From Neobacillus mesonae (GTDB lineage Bacteria > Bacillota > Bacilli > Bacillales > Cytobacillaceae), in the NCBI RefSeq assembly GCF_001636315.1, contig NZ_KV440949.1, positions 5,742,293-5,806,292 of the forward strand: a DNA stretch of 64,000 bases, read 5' to 3'. Position numbers and translations under genes: made by a program. How positions within the stretch are numbered: position 1 is the stretch's first letter; every line of letters begins with the position of its first letter. Under the pieces are notes generated by a model. It saw only the letters and a list, made by a program, of their open reading frames with translations. It was not told the origin of the DNA and searched no databases. Positions 44,724 to 53,420 of the stretch are shown here, one piece after another.

Positions 44724-44816
44724 TAGTTTTAAAATGTTATTGGGCCAGGGCCAGCCCTGCTTTCAATAGAATGAGGGTAGCAGTTGGCACGGGCTTCGTT
44801 AGAGATTTCTAAGTAA

Positions 44817-44864
44817 CTATGTGACTGGCACCATTACCCATTTTGGTAATGATGCTAGTCTATG
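44817..44864. repeat. Hairpin with TGGCACC core
   Basis: ATGTGACTGGCACCATTACC pairs imperfectly with GGTAATGATGCTAGTCTATGT. The GACTGGCACC motif recalls the stem of the comK-like terminator at 3087. No T tract. Confidence 0.4.
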
Positions 44865-45010
44865 TAAGAAGGATATAAGTCTTATAAGAACCTTATTAAT
44901 CGTTTATGTACTATGCCACCACTTTCACTGATATAAAGAAAAATTATACAGTCGGATAATCTCGCCACTATTTTCCTTTCCACTTACTTATACAATTCAT
45001 TTTCATCCCG

Positions 45011-46261
45011 TCATGTCGATGGATGATGTGAAGAATGATCATTTCTAAACTGCCTAGGGGTTAAGCCTGTGTATTTTTTAAATACTTTTATAAAATAACT
45101 TTGATCATTGAAATTCAACCAGGTGCTGATGTCTGAAATCGAATAATTTGTTAAAGCCAACAGCTTTTTTGCTTCGTCTACTCTTTGTTGTTGAATATAT
45201 TCACTTATAGGAATACCCACTTCTTTTTTAAAAAGCGATGATAAGTAATTGGGGCTTAATCGACACATTTCTGCAAGCTGTTCCAGTGTAATGTCTCCAT
45301 AAAGATGGTTGTAAATATAATGTCTACAAGCAGTTATGGGGGCAGAATATTTTTCTATATTTAATCCGTGAACACGATCGGTAAAATCGCTTATGGCATC
45401 TTCCGTTAATCTCAATATCGCCTTTAAGTTTCCTAATTCCTCAATTTGTTGAATATAATAATCACTTAAAGTAAAGGCCGTTTCCTCATTTAATCCCCCT
45501 TCAATGGCAGCTCTGCAAACAAGGGCAATGCCCGTTATCATTAAATTTTTTTCACTTCGTAAGCGATTCCGTCTCGATAATAAACCTAATTCTGCCTCAC
45601 CGACAATTGAGTAATCGAAGATATCCTTTAATTTATCGATCCGTCCGTTTTTGACATAATCAAGCAATACCCGTTCATACGAAAGATTGGAATGAAAAAT
45701 GAAATTCCTTCTCCCTTTTGAAAGCTCGAGATCTAAATTCTCTGATTGTATGACAACGAGGTCTGATGCTTTATTGTTTTCTAGGACAAACGTACTATCT
45801 AACGTTTTACGATAAATCAAATAATAAACCATTAAACTAATCGATAGCAGCTGTTGATGGTCCATAATGGGGACGGCTTGATAATATTCAATAAGATTTC
45901 TTTTATTGATGTTACCTTTAAAAGCATCCATGATCTTTGTAATATTTTCATCCGTTATTTCGGTTTCAAGGGCAGGTCCTACAATAATAGTGCCTAAAAA
46001 ATAGGTCGATTTTTTAAGATTCACAAAGAAAAAATTCAAATTTGAATTTGAAAAAAAGATAGGAAACTCACTCGGATCCTCTTTATACGTATATACACTG
46101 ATTTGCTCTTTAAATGGAACATAATAGGGATTACTCCGTAAGTCACTTCTTGAAAATTCGTACTCGAACTCACCAAATCCATTGACATAATAAACTGGTA
46201 GTCCATGAACTTGCGAAATAAGCTGACATATATATTGTAAATCCTCCGTGGATATTTCCAT
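45011..46261 (-). CDS. AraC-family transcriptional regulator
   Basis: 416 aa. The last 100 residues form the double HTH (ITLEQLAEMCRLSPNYLSSLFKKE; ISDISTWLNFNDQSYFIKVFKKYTGLTPRQF). The long N-terminal part has no recognised sensor, though it looks like a PAS/GAF-type alpha/beta domain. Start ATG at 46261 has no strong SD. Divergent from an SDR gene 154 bp away, its likely target. Confidence 0.88.
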   Translation of the reverse strand: MEISTEDLQYICQLISQVHGLPVYYVNGFGEFEYEFSRSDLRSNPYYVPFKEQISVYTYKEDPSEFPIFFSNSNLNFFFVNLKKSTYFLGTIIVGPALETEITDENITKIMDAFKGNINKRNLIEYYQAVPIMDHQQLLSISLMVYYLIYRKTLDSTFVLENNKASDLVVIQSENLDLELSKGRRNFIFHSNLSYERVLLDYVKNGRIDKLKDIFDYSIVGEAELGLLSRRNRLRSEKNLMITGIALVCRAAIEGGLNEETAFTLSDYYIQQIEELGNLKAILRLTEDAISDFTDRVHGLNIEKYSAPITACRHYIYNHLYGDITLEQLAEMCRLSPNYLSSLFKKEVGIPISEYIQQQRVDEAKKLLALTNYSISDISTWLNFNDQSYFIKVFKKYTGLTPRQFRNDHSSHHPST

Positions 46262-46415
46262 CTATTTCATCTACTCCATCCGTTTTTTAAATCGGTTACA
46301 TTGTTTGTTTTTTACAATAAAAAAATACTATTAACCGTAGAATAATACAATATTTCATTCTTTGTCAGCAATAAAATAGGTGATGTAAGACATCTTAAAC
46401 GAAGGGGAAATGAAC

Positions 46416-47174
46416 ATGGAATTAGCAAATAAAGTTGCCGTTATTACTGGTGCAGGAAGTGGCATTGGAAGAGCAAGCAGTTTGAAACTTGCTAGCAACG
46501 GAGCAACCGTTGTCTTAGTAGATTTTAATAAAGAGACAGGGGAAGAAACGTTAAAGCTTGTGAATGAGCAAGGTGGTGAAGGCATCTTCGTTCAGGCCGA
46601 TGTATCGAAAAGTGAAGATGTGCAAAACTATGTTAATAAAGCAGTCGAAACATATGGCCGTATTGATATATTTTTCAATAATGCAGGTGTTATTCAAAAG
46701 TTCGCACCTTTTACTACAGTGGAAGAAACCGAATTTGACCGAATTATGTCCATCAATGTAAAAGGAGTATTCCTTGGATTGAAGTATGTCCTGAAAGTCA
46801 TGGAAGAGCAAGGAAGCGGATCGATTATTAACACGGCTTCTACTGCAGGAATTCGTCCTGAGCATAGTGTAGCTGTATATTCTGCCAGCAAGCATGCAGT
46901 TATCGGTTTAACAAAAGGTGCTGCATTAGAATATGCTAAAAAAGGAATCCGAATTAATGCGCTTTGCCCTGGCGGTGTTCAAACAGCCTTAACTGCTAGT
47001 GTTGCTGAGCAGTTTGAAAAAGGCGGATATGTTCCAGACGAGATTTCAAATATGAGAATGGGTCGTTATGCTGATCCGAATGAACTTGCTGAAATGGTGG
47101 CTTTCTTAGCATCAGATAAAGCAAGCTATATGACTGGTTCCATTGCACTTGTAGATGGTGGTTTAACTCTATAA
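46416..47174 (+). CDS. Short-chain dehydrogenase/reductase
   Basis: 252 aa from ATG 46416 (SD GAAGGGG, nine bases). NAD(P)-binding TGAGSGIGRA, NNAG, catalytic SxnYxxxK as STAG...YSASK, and LCPGGVQT. Classical SDR with Asp at the end of strand 2 (LVDFN), favouring NAD. Substrate unknown; similar to FabG- and glucose-dehydrogenase-like proteins. Probably regulated by the divergent AraC protein. Confidence 0.92.
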   Translation: MELANKVAVITGAGSGIGRASSLKLASNGATVVLVDFNKETGEETLKLVNEQGGEGIFVQADVSKSEDVQNYVNKAVETYGRIDIFFNNAGVIQKFAPFTTVEETEFDRIMSINVKGVFLGLKYVLKVMEEQGSGSIINTASTAGIRPEHSVAVYSASKHAVIGLTKGAALEYAKKGIRINALCPGGVQTALTASVAEQFEKGGYVPDEISNMRMGRYADPNELAEMVAFLASDKASYMTGSIALVDGGLTL

Positions 47175-47261
47175 GCGATTGAAACATTATTTAGTGGTCA
47201 TCATTTCTGAGTCCATTCTTGTGATGTTATAATAGTATAAATGGTAAAGAAGGTGCTTTCA

Positions 47262-47357
47262 ATGATGAATACCCAGCATAGAATTTATATTAGAAAACTT
47301 AGCTCCGTGCAAATGTATACGATGAAGCATTGTGCGGAGCTTAATCAGGAAGCCTAA
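47262..47357 (+). CDS. Leader peptide of the ABC-F gene
   Basis: 31 codons: MMNTQHRIYIRKLSSVQMYT, then MKHCAELNQEA. SD AGAAGGTG lies before the first ATG. It ends within a few bases of a series of hairpins and terminators in front of the ABC-F gene, the layout of ribosome-mediated attenuators of antibiotic-resistance ABC-F genes. Stalling codons cannot be told by eye. Confidence 0.6.
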   Translation: MMNTQHRIYIRKLSSVQMYTMKHCAELNQEA

Positions 47358-47367
47358 TGCTTCCCCT

Positions 47368-47442
47368 ATTCATCGGCAAATAGCTTACTAAAAAAGTGTA
47401 GTATGACTATGCTTATTTGTGTATGACTATTTGCCGATGAAT
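47368..47442 (+). promoter_or_regulatory. Long inverted repeat in ABC-F leader
   Basis: ATTCATCGGCAAATAG (47368-47383) pairs perfectly with CTATTTGCCGATGAAT (47427-47442). GTATGACTAT occurs twice between the arms. Begins 11 bases after the leader-peptide stop. Confidence 0.7.
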
Positions 47443-47450
47443 AATTGATT

Positions 47451-47491
47451 AAAGGGCTAGAGACAATGCTTTGTCTCTGGCCCTTTGTTTT
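47451..47491 (+). terminator. First terminator in ABC-F leader
   Basis: AAAGGGCTAGAGACA pairs with TGTCTCTGGCCCTTT, then GTTTT. Confidence 0.8.
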
Positions 47492-47560
47492 GGATATTTC
47501 AATAAGCTTTCACCAAATTGAAATAGTATTTGTTGGATCTTTCGATGCAGCAAAACCACC

Positions 47561-47612
47561 AAAGCAAAGAGCTTGCGTCTTTTAAGACGCAGTCTCTTTG
47601 CTTTTTTTATTT
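47561..47612 (+). terminator. Second terminator, directly before ABC-F gene
   Basis: AAAGCAAAGAG...GCGTCTT pairs with AAGACGC...CTCTTTGCTTT, then TTTTATTTT. It ends about 18 bases before the ABC-F start, so it must be read through for expression. Confidence 0.85.
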
Positions 47613-47629
47613 TAAGGAAAAGAGGAATT

Positions 47630-49171
47630 ATGATGAGTTTACTTGAAGTCAGAAATCTAACCCACAGTTTTATAGACAAAATTCTATATGATGAAGCAAG
47701 TTTTGATTTATACAATGGGGAACATATGGGAATTGTTGGACAAAACGGTGCCGGAAAAAGCACCCTTATAAAAATATTGATGGGAGAAATCATTCCGGAT
47801 AAAGGAATGATTAAATGGCAAAGGGATATTCGGATTGGCCATCTGGACCAATATGTTGAAATCAATGGAACCAGCACTATCATCGCCTATTTGAAAACAG
47901 CATTTGCCCATTTATTTGAATTAGAAAAAAAACTGAATGATATCTATCAGGAAATGGCAATTACAGGTAATTATGATCTCATGGACCAAGCAGCAAACTT
48001 TCAGGAGAAGCTTGAAGCAAGTGAATTTTATTCAATTGAAAGCCTCATCGATAAAGTGGTTTATGGCTTAGGAATTCATGCAATAGGCATTGAACGCCCC
48101 ATTCAGGAGTTGAGCGGCGGCCAGAGAGCAAAAGTAATTCTTGGCAAGCTATTGCTTGAAAAGCCCCATGTATTATTGTTGGATGAGCCAACAAATTTTC
48201 TCGATAAAGAACATGTGGACTGGTTAGCAAGCTACTTAACCGGATTCGATGGTGCTTATATCGTTGTTTCTCATGATTTCGATTTTCTTGAAAAAATATC
48301 ATCCTGCATCTGTGATATCGAGTTTGGAACAATCAAAAAGTATACGGGGAAATACTCAGATTTTCTTCGTCAAAAAGAGCATTTGCGAGCGGATTATATT
48401 CGTCAATATGATGCTCAACAAAAAAAGATTGAAAAAACAGAGGAATATATTCGAAGAAATATTGCTGGAGTGAATAGCAAGATGGCTCAAGGACGCCGGA
48501 AACAGCTCGAGCGGATGGAACGATTGGCTCCACCAACCTTTACTACTAAGCCGACTTTTATCTTTCAGGAAATCCCACTTTCCGCACAGATAGCTCTTAA
48601 GGTACATGACCTTGAGGTTGGTTATGGTGAACCCCTCTTGCCAAAATTAAATTTCTCTGTTTTAGGAGGGGAAAAGCTTGTGATAACAGGCTTTAATGGA
48701 ATCGGAAAGTCCACATTGCTAAAAACACTGGTTCAACGCATTTCTGCTGTAGCAGGTAGCTTTCGGTTTTCGGAATCAGTAAAGATTGGATATTTCGAGC
48801 AAGATTTAATATGGAAAGATGACACAAAAACACCAATCCAAATAATCTCAGATTTTCATCCCAAGTTGGGTGTGAAGGAAATTCGAACTCGATTGGCTCA
48901 ATGTGGTGTGAAGAATACCCATACTTCACAAGCAATTGGGACACTAAGTGGTGGTGAACAATCAAAGGTGAAATTATGCCTGCTCCTTCTTTCGCCTTGC
49001 AATTTTCTCATCTTGGATGAACCAACCAATCATTTAGATGCAGAAACAAAAGAAGCTTTACAAAATGCAATCGTTCAGTTTAAAGGCAGTGTCTTACTCG
49101 TTTCTCATGAAGAAAAATTTTATCAAAAGTGGGCAGACCGTTCTCTAAATATTGAGGACGTCGTAAAGTAA
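47630..49171 (+). CDS. ABC-F ATPase, probable ribosome-protection protein
   Basis: 513 aa from ATG 47630 (SD AGAGG; the next ATG is also possible). Two ABC domains: GQNGAGKST, LSGGQRAKV, LLLDEPTNFLD; and GFNGIGKST, LSGGEQSKV, LILDEPTNHLD. The inter-domain linker (about residues 245-310) is charged and helical, as in P-site tRNA interaction motifs. No membrane segments. The elaborate leader with peptide and two terminators supports an antibiotic-inducible resistance factor (lincosamide, streptogramin, pleuromutilin or oxazolidinone types), but the subclass is not assignable here. Confidence 0.88.
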   Translation: MMSLLEVRNLTHSFIDKILYDEASFDLYNGEHMGIVGQNGAGKSTLIKILMGEIIPDKGMIKWQRDIRIGHLDQYVEINGTSTIIAYLKTAFAHLFELEKKLNDIYQEMAITGNYDLMDQAANFQEKLEASEFYSIESLIDKVVYGLGIHAIGIERPIQELSGGQRAKVILGKLLLEKPHVLLLDEPTNFLDKEHVDWLASYLTGFDGAYIVVSHDFDFLEKISSCICDIEFGTIKKYTGKYSDFLRQKEHLRADYIRQYDAQQKKIEKTEEYIRRNIAGVNSKMAQGRRKQLERMERLAPPTFTTKPTFIFQEIPLSAQIALKVHDLEVGYGEPLLPKLNFSVLGGEKLVITGFNGIGKSTLLKTLVQRISAVAGSFRFSESVKIGYFEQDLIWKDDTKTPIQIISDFHPKLGVKEIRTRLAQCGVKNTHTSQAIGTLSGGEQSKVKLCLLLLSPCNFLILDEPTNHLDAETKEALQNAIVQFKGSVLLVSHEEKFYQKWADRSLNIEDVVK

Positions 49172-49201
49172 AGCTCCGTTTTTTCATATATTAAACAGAT
49201 A

Positions 49202-49232
49202 AAAGTCCCTTAGAAGTAAGGGGCTTTTTTCA
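49202..49232 (+). terminator. ABC-F gene terminator
   Basis: AAAGTCCCTTA pairs with TAAGGGGCTTT, then six T. Confidence 0.85.
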
Positions 49233-49278
49233 TTGTGGAACAAATCCTCCATCCCCATCTTTTCGTTACAACTATGCT

Positions 49279-49473
49279 TCAGTGTTTATTTTCAACTTTG
49301 CAATTCTGAATTCCCAGGATAGCATTCGCTGGACAATAGCGGGTAGCACCAGTAATGATGGGAGCTAATCCAATTATTCCCCACCAGCTTCTGAAATAAA
49401 GTCCAACTAGTATAATAACAAAACCAATCCCAATTCTTATTGCTTGCTCGGTTTTCCCAACATTACATTTCAT
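49279..49473 (-). CDS. DUF2892 small membrane protein
   Basis: 64 aa: MKCNVGKTEQAIRIGIGFVI then two short helices and a TRYCPANAILGI stretch, the DUF2892 (YgaP C-terminal-like) family. Two Cys near the ends (CNVG, YCPA) are conserved in the family. SD AGGAGAG. Role unknown. Confidence 0.85.
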   Translation of the reverse strand: MKCNVGKTEQAIRIGIGFVIILVGLYFRSWWGIIGLAPIITGATRYCPANAILGIQNCKVENKH

Positions 49474-49951
49474 TTAATCTCTCCTAAAAAATTTTTAGAC
49501 GGTTATATGATTCAGGATGTTTTTTACTCCATGATTATTTTGTACTCTTTTAATAAAAGGAATACTCAATAATATTTTGAAATTTGAATTTGCCATTTTA
49601 AGTATAAACATTTCTAATTTCCATTTGTTTATTTTCTCCGTCCTTTTAATTCTCCCTTTTCACTGAAATTCCTTCTACAACAATCTGATTCCTTTAATAT
49701 AAAAAAGACGCGTTTCTAAATAAACGCACTCGATTGTTGAAGATCATTACTTAAAACTTAATCAAATGATAGGACCTAGTTCGTGCAATTTTCATTAAAA
49801 TACTTGAAGTTGAACTCTGTTGAAGACTTGTGTAATTGTTGAAATTAATAAAGTAAAGAAGTCCAGTGACTTCTTTTTTTATAGTTACATGATTAAAGAA
49901 ACAACGGATAAACTAAGCCCAATGAAAATCTAACTATGGGGGATGGTTGTT
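49474..49951. other. AT-rich intergenic region with two hairpins
   Basis: No gene seen. A plus-strand terminator, AAAGAAGTC/GACTTCTTT plus T tract, lies at 49855-49880. A weaker GCGTTT/AAACGC hairpin with T tract on the minus strand lies at about 49709-49730. Either implies an unrecognised short transcript. Confidence 0.4.
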
Positions 49952-50167
49952 ATGCAAAGGACATCAAGGGATGTTCTTAGGGATTTAAATATTTCCATTA
50001 AATACGAGAATGAACGCCTTCAACATCAAACGGTAGTTAGAATAGAAGAGGAAGTTTTAGACCTTATTGATAAAAACGGAAACGTAGAGGAATTTGAACA
50101 GATACTAAAACAGCAAATTATCGAAAAAAGTATGAATATCAATCCGTTCTTAAGTCGGTTATTATGA
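49952..50167 (+). CDS. Hypothetical 71-aa protein
   Basis: From ATG 49952, nine bases after TGGGGG. Charged and helical, with VVRIEEEVLDLIDKNG and EFEQILKQQIIEKSM; no membrane segment. No family recognised. Another frame on the minus strand (50026-50291) also has an SD, but only its first 26 residues look protein-like. Confidence 0.5.
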   Translation: MQRTSRDVLRDLNISIKYENERLQHQTVVRIEEEVLDLIDKNGNVEEFEQILKQQIIEKSMNINPFLSRLL

Positions 50168-50798
50168 GGGCTATCTAAGAAAATGTCCGTTTCAAGCTGT
50201 TGTATATAGATAGTCAATTTTTCTTTGCCAACAAATAAACTGATACATTAAGTGCAATAAGAATCAAAATAAATATCTCCAAAGAATTCATAAGATCCCC
50301 CTATAGATAAACACTTTTAATTCTATAAAATTAGACCAAATATTTACATTAACTACCTACTCTATTTCGGAATTCGCCTCCTTATATAATTAATTTTATC
50401 TTAGGAGGCTTCTTTCACTGCTTTTTTCATGACAGTCATCCTTTTATATACAATTTCATGCAACTATATTATCAAGTATCTCTAACTAGAGTCAACAAAC
50501 ATTCTTCTACTATCCTTCCCTTTAATGCAACAAGAAAAAGAGTCACAGCTCCGTCTCTTTGTTATACTCAACCTCCCTATAGTTAAAGTGCAATTCTTTA
50601 CAATGAGACTTTCACGATAAAAAGAAAATAGGCGTCTCAATCAGTAACAGCGACCTAATATGAATCATAATTTGTTGATGAGAGTACACGTTGTCTCTGG
50701 TGTCCCTTAAACAAAACTGATAAATTCCTTCAATTTACTCTCACATCAGGTAGTAAGGCTATTTAGTTAAAATAAAATAAGATTAAGGGGAGGTACAC
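50168..50798. other. Intergenic region with one hairpin
   Basis: About 630 bp, AT-rich. GCCTCCT (50386) pairs with AGGAGGC (50409), followed on the plus strand by a T-rich stretch. No gene supported. Confidence 0.4.
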
Positions 50799-51053
50799 AT
50801 GCAAAATTTTAATCATCAATTACAAATGTTGGGCATGGACCCTTACCAAGTTGGTGAGGTACTTCCAATCAATCCTTACAGTCGACAATATCTAAACGAT
50901 TCTCGCCTATTTGGAGGATTTGGATGTGGTGGTTTTGGATGTGGTGGTTTTGGATGTGGTGGTTTTGGATTTGGCGGTTTTGGATGCGGTGGATTCGGAT
51001 GTGGAGGATTCGGATGTGGAGGTTGTTTCGGGATTGGTTTCGGTTTTATATAA
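50799..51053 (+). CDS. GFGCG-repeat protein, coat-like
   Basis: 84 aa. The first 38 residues are ordinary (QLQMLGMDPYQVGEVLPINP); the remainder is seven or eight copies of G-F-G-C-G (one FGFGG variant) ending CGGCFGIGFGFI. The DNA repeat is 15 bp (GGTTTTGGATGTGGT and variants), so length can change by slippage. SD AGGGGAGG. Such Gly/Cys proteins in Bacilli are often spore-surface or coat components that cross-link through disulfides; that role is inferred. Confidence 0.75.
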   Translation: MQNFNHQLQMLGMDPYQVGEVLPINPYSRQYLNDSRLFGGFGCGGFGCGGFGCGGFGFGGFGCGGFGCGGFGCGGCFGIGFGFI

Positions 51054-51196
51054 AAAGAATGTACCCCTGCTAGTTCTTCGCAGGGGCATTCCTATATTCT
51101 CTGTGAAAGTTAATGCTCCCTTTTCAACTTATCTGCCCAGAGCTTTATAAACTGGATTTCCCTCAATAGCTAACTGTGGTGCACTTTTAAAATTCT

Positions 51197-51808
51197 TTAT
51201 TTGATCATTAACTTTCGATACCAGCTTGCCGCAGCCTCAACTTCTGTGGAAGTCAATTGATGACCTCTATCTTCCCAATGAAGTTCTACACTCGCATTAG
51301 CCTTTTCTAGTAAAGACTGTAATTCAGCAGATTCCATTGGCGAACAGATTGGATCATTTGTTCCAGCAGCAATAAATACAGACTTACCTGACAAATCTGG
51401 AAGATCCATTCCTTTTCTCGGTACCATTGGATGATGGAGAATTGCACCCTTTATAGCGTTTTGATAGTGGAACAATAAACTTGCAGCTATATTCGCCCCA
51501 TTTGAGTACCCAATGGCAATAATATGATCTCGGTCGAAACCATACTTATCGGCTGCTACATCAAGAAACTCATTTAATTCTTTTGTTCGAAAAATAAGGT
51601 CCTCTTCATCAAAGACTCCTTCAGCTAATCTTCTGAAGAATCGAGGCATTCCATTTTCTAAAACATTTCCTCGAACGCTTAAGACAGAAGCCTCATCATC
51701 AATTCTCCCTGCAAGAGGAAGAAGGTCTAATTCATTACCACCAGTACCATGAAGCAATAATAATGTTGGTTTTGTTGAATCTTGTCCTTTATTGAATATA
51801 TGTTTCAT
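51197..51808 (-). CDS. mhqD: MhqD-like carboxylesterase/hydrolase
   Basis: 203 aa alpha/beta hydrolase: LLLLHGTGGNELDL (oxyanion), IAIGYSNGANIAASLL (nucleophile Ser in GYSNG), GTNDPI (Asp) and DRGHQL (His). Fits MhqD of B. subtilis, which helps handle hydroquinone-type compounds. Its ATG overlaps the stop of the dioxygenase upstream (TAATG), so translationally coupled. Confidence 0.85.
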   Translation of the reverse strand: MKHIFNKGQDSTKPTLLLLHGTGGNELDLLPLAGRIDDEASVLSVRGNVLENGMPRFFRRLAEGVFDEEDLIFRTKELNEFLDVAADKYGFDRDHIIAIGYSNGANIAASLLFHYQNAIKGAILHHPMVPRKGMDLPDLSGKSVFIAAGTNDPICSPMESAELQSLLEKANASVELHWEDRGHQLTSTEVEAAASWYRKLMIK

Positions 51809-52752
51809 TACTTATCCCCCTCCAAAACTCGAACCTCCACAGGAGGCAAAAAATCTTCTAATTCTTCTCTTTGTGACTCTAGCCAAGCCGGCAGCATGAG
51901 TTTTTCTCCAAGTTCACCGGCAGGTTCATCGACTGTAAAACCTGGTGGGTCGGTCGCTATTTCGAAGAGGATTCCCCCTTCTTCATGAAAATATAGAGCT
52001 TTGAAATAGTTTCGATCGAGAATCTCAGTAGGATAATACCCTTTTTCGAGAAGGAGTGATCTCCACCTTTGATGGTCTTCCTCATCCTTGGCTCTCCAAG
52101 CTATATGGTGAACCGTTCCTGCTCCCATTAGCCCTCGGACTGAAGGCTTTAAGTGAATATCAATGGTGTTTCCAATGTTTCCTTCAGATTTAAATCTTAA
52201 GAATTCATTTTCCTGACCAATGCATTCTAACCCTAAAATATTTTCTAGAACCTCCGTTGTCTTATGTGGCTGTGCAGAATACAGAACAGCACCGCCAAAA
52301 CCTTTAATAGCATTCTCTTCTTGAACTCCCCCGAAGTTCCAAGTATTCAATGCTCCTTCATCTCGTTCTGTTAATTCAAGTTGGAGTCCGTCAGGGTCGT
52401 TAAATTTTATATATGTTTGACCAAATCGAATAGAAGTAGCAAATTCAACTCCAAAATTACGCAATCGATTTTCCCAAAATGGAACAGAACCCTTTGGTAT
52501 AACATAACTGGTCACACCAACCTGACCTGTTCCAATTCGACCTTTTAGCTGTTTAGCCCATGGAAAAAACGTAATCACAGTTCCTGGTTGCCCCATTTCA
52601 TTTCCAAAATAAAGATGGTACACTTCTGGACGGTCAAAATTGATTGTTTTTTTAACAAGCCTTAAACCTAGTACTCCAGCATAAAAGTCTATATTTCGTT
52701 GAGCATCATTTACCATTGCTGAGATATGATGAATACCAGAAGTTTTTTGCAC
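51808..52752 (-). CDS. Ring-cleaving dioxygenase (MhqA/MhqE/MhqO family)
   Basis: 314 aa, two VOC modules. Both start with an H-H pair: SGIHHISAMVNDAQRNIDFYAG and GTVHHIAWRAKDEEDHQRW, and both end with a Glu strand (QLELTERDEG; LFEIATDPPGF). Extradiol-dioxygenase-like protein of the Mhq group. GTG start after GGAGGG. Paralogue of the protein at 53421-54359. Confidence 0.88.
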   Translation of the reverse strand: MQKTSGIHHISAMVNDAQRNIDFYAGVLGLRLVKKTINFDRPEVYHLYFGNEMGQPGTVITFFPWAKQLKGRIGTGQVGVTSYVIPKGSVPFWENRLRNFGVEFATSIRFGQTYIKFNDPDGLQLELTERDEGALNTWNFGGVQEENAIKGFGGAVLYSAQPHKTTEVLENILGLECIGQENEFLRFKSEGNIGNTIDIHLKPSVRGLMGAGTVHHIAWRAKDEEDHQRWRSLLLEKGYYPTEILDRNYFKALYFHEEGGILFEIATDPPGFTVDEPAGELGEKLMLPAWLESQREELEDFLPPVEVRVLEGDK

Positions 52753-52786
52753 TTTTTACCCTCCTATTCGACCATGGAATGTGTAA

Positions 52787-53395
52787 CTATTTAGGTCTAT
52801 CCATTTCAAAAATCTCACCAATTTTGGCGTAATTAATTCCAGCCAATCGGCTTACAGCTGCCAATCCCCTTGGATCAATTCTTCCATTTTCATAAATGTC
52901 TCTTTCGATATGAAATTGAACAACTTTTCCTATGATTAGATCACACCCAGGAGTATCCAAACCTCCCAATTCTATGGATTGCTCTAATGAGCACTCCATT
53001 CGAATTTTTGCCTCCTTAACCCCAGGAACTGAAATTTTTACACTTTGAACTGGAGTTAAGTTAGCTAAGTCAATCTCACTCTCGTTTGGAGGAAGGTTTG
53101 CCGCTGTTTTATTGATCTTTTCTACATTTTGTTCATCCACAATATGAACAACAAACTCTTTGGACTCGATGATGTTTCTTGCTGTATCCTTTTGTCTCCC
53201 CGCTGAGCGTTGAATAGATAATGAAATCAGCGGGGGATTGGATGACACGATATTAAAATAACTAAATGGGGCACCGTTCAAAACACCATCTTCTGAAATT
53301 GATGTGACGAAAGCAATTGGTCTAGGGATGATGCTACCAATTAGAAATTTATAATTTTCTCTTTCAGACATTGATTTTGGATCAATTGACAGCAA
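52787..53395 (-). CDS. Flavin reductase-like FMN-binding protein
   Basis: About 202 aa. IGSIIPRPIAFVTSISEDGVLNGAPFSYF and DTARNIIESKEFVVHIVDE are the conserved blocks of the flavin reductase (DIM6/NTAB) family. A TTG at 53395, nine bases after AAAAGGA, begins LLSIDPKSMSE, as in homologues; ATG 53404 abuts the SD. It would supply reduced flavin or act on quinones. Sits between the two dioxygenases in the operon. Confidence 0.82.
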   Translation of the reverse strand: MLSIDPKSMSERENYKFLIGSIIPRPIAFVTSISEDGVLNGAPFSYFNIVSSNPPLISLSIQRSAGRQKDTARNIIESKEFVVHIVDEQNVEKINKTAANLPPNESEIDLANLTPVQSVKISVPGVKEAKIRMECSLEQSIELGGLDTPGCDLIIGKVVQFHIERDIYENGRIDPRGLAAVSRLAGINYAKIGEIFEMDRPK

Positions 53396-53420
53396 AGAAA
53401 TCATTCCTTTTTCTAAAAAA

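Noticed and set aside
50026..50291. Minus-strand frame with SD starting MNSLEIFILILIALN.
   Set aside because: The start looks good, but most of the frame is antisense to the charged 71-aa protein at 49952-50167, and its later part is Ser/Ile-rich noise. A truncated membrane peptide cannot be excluded.
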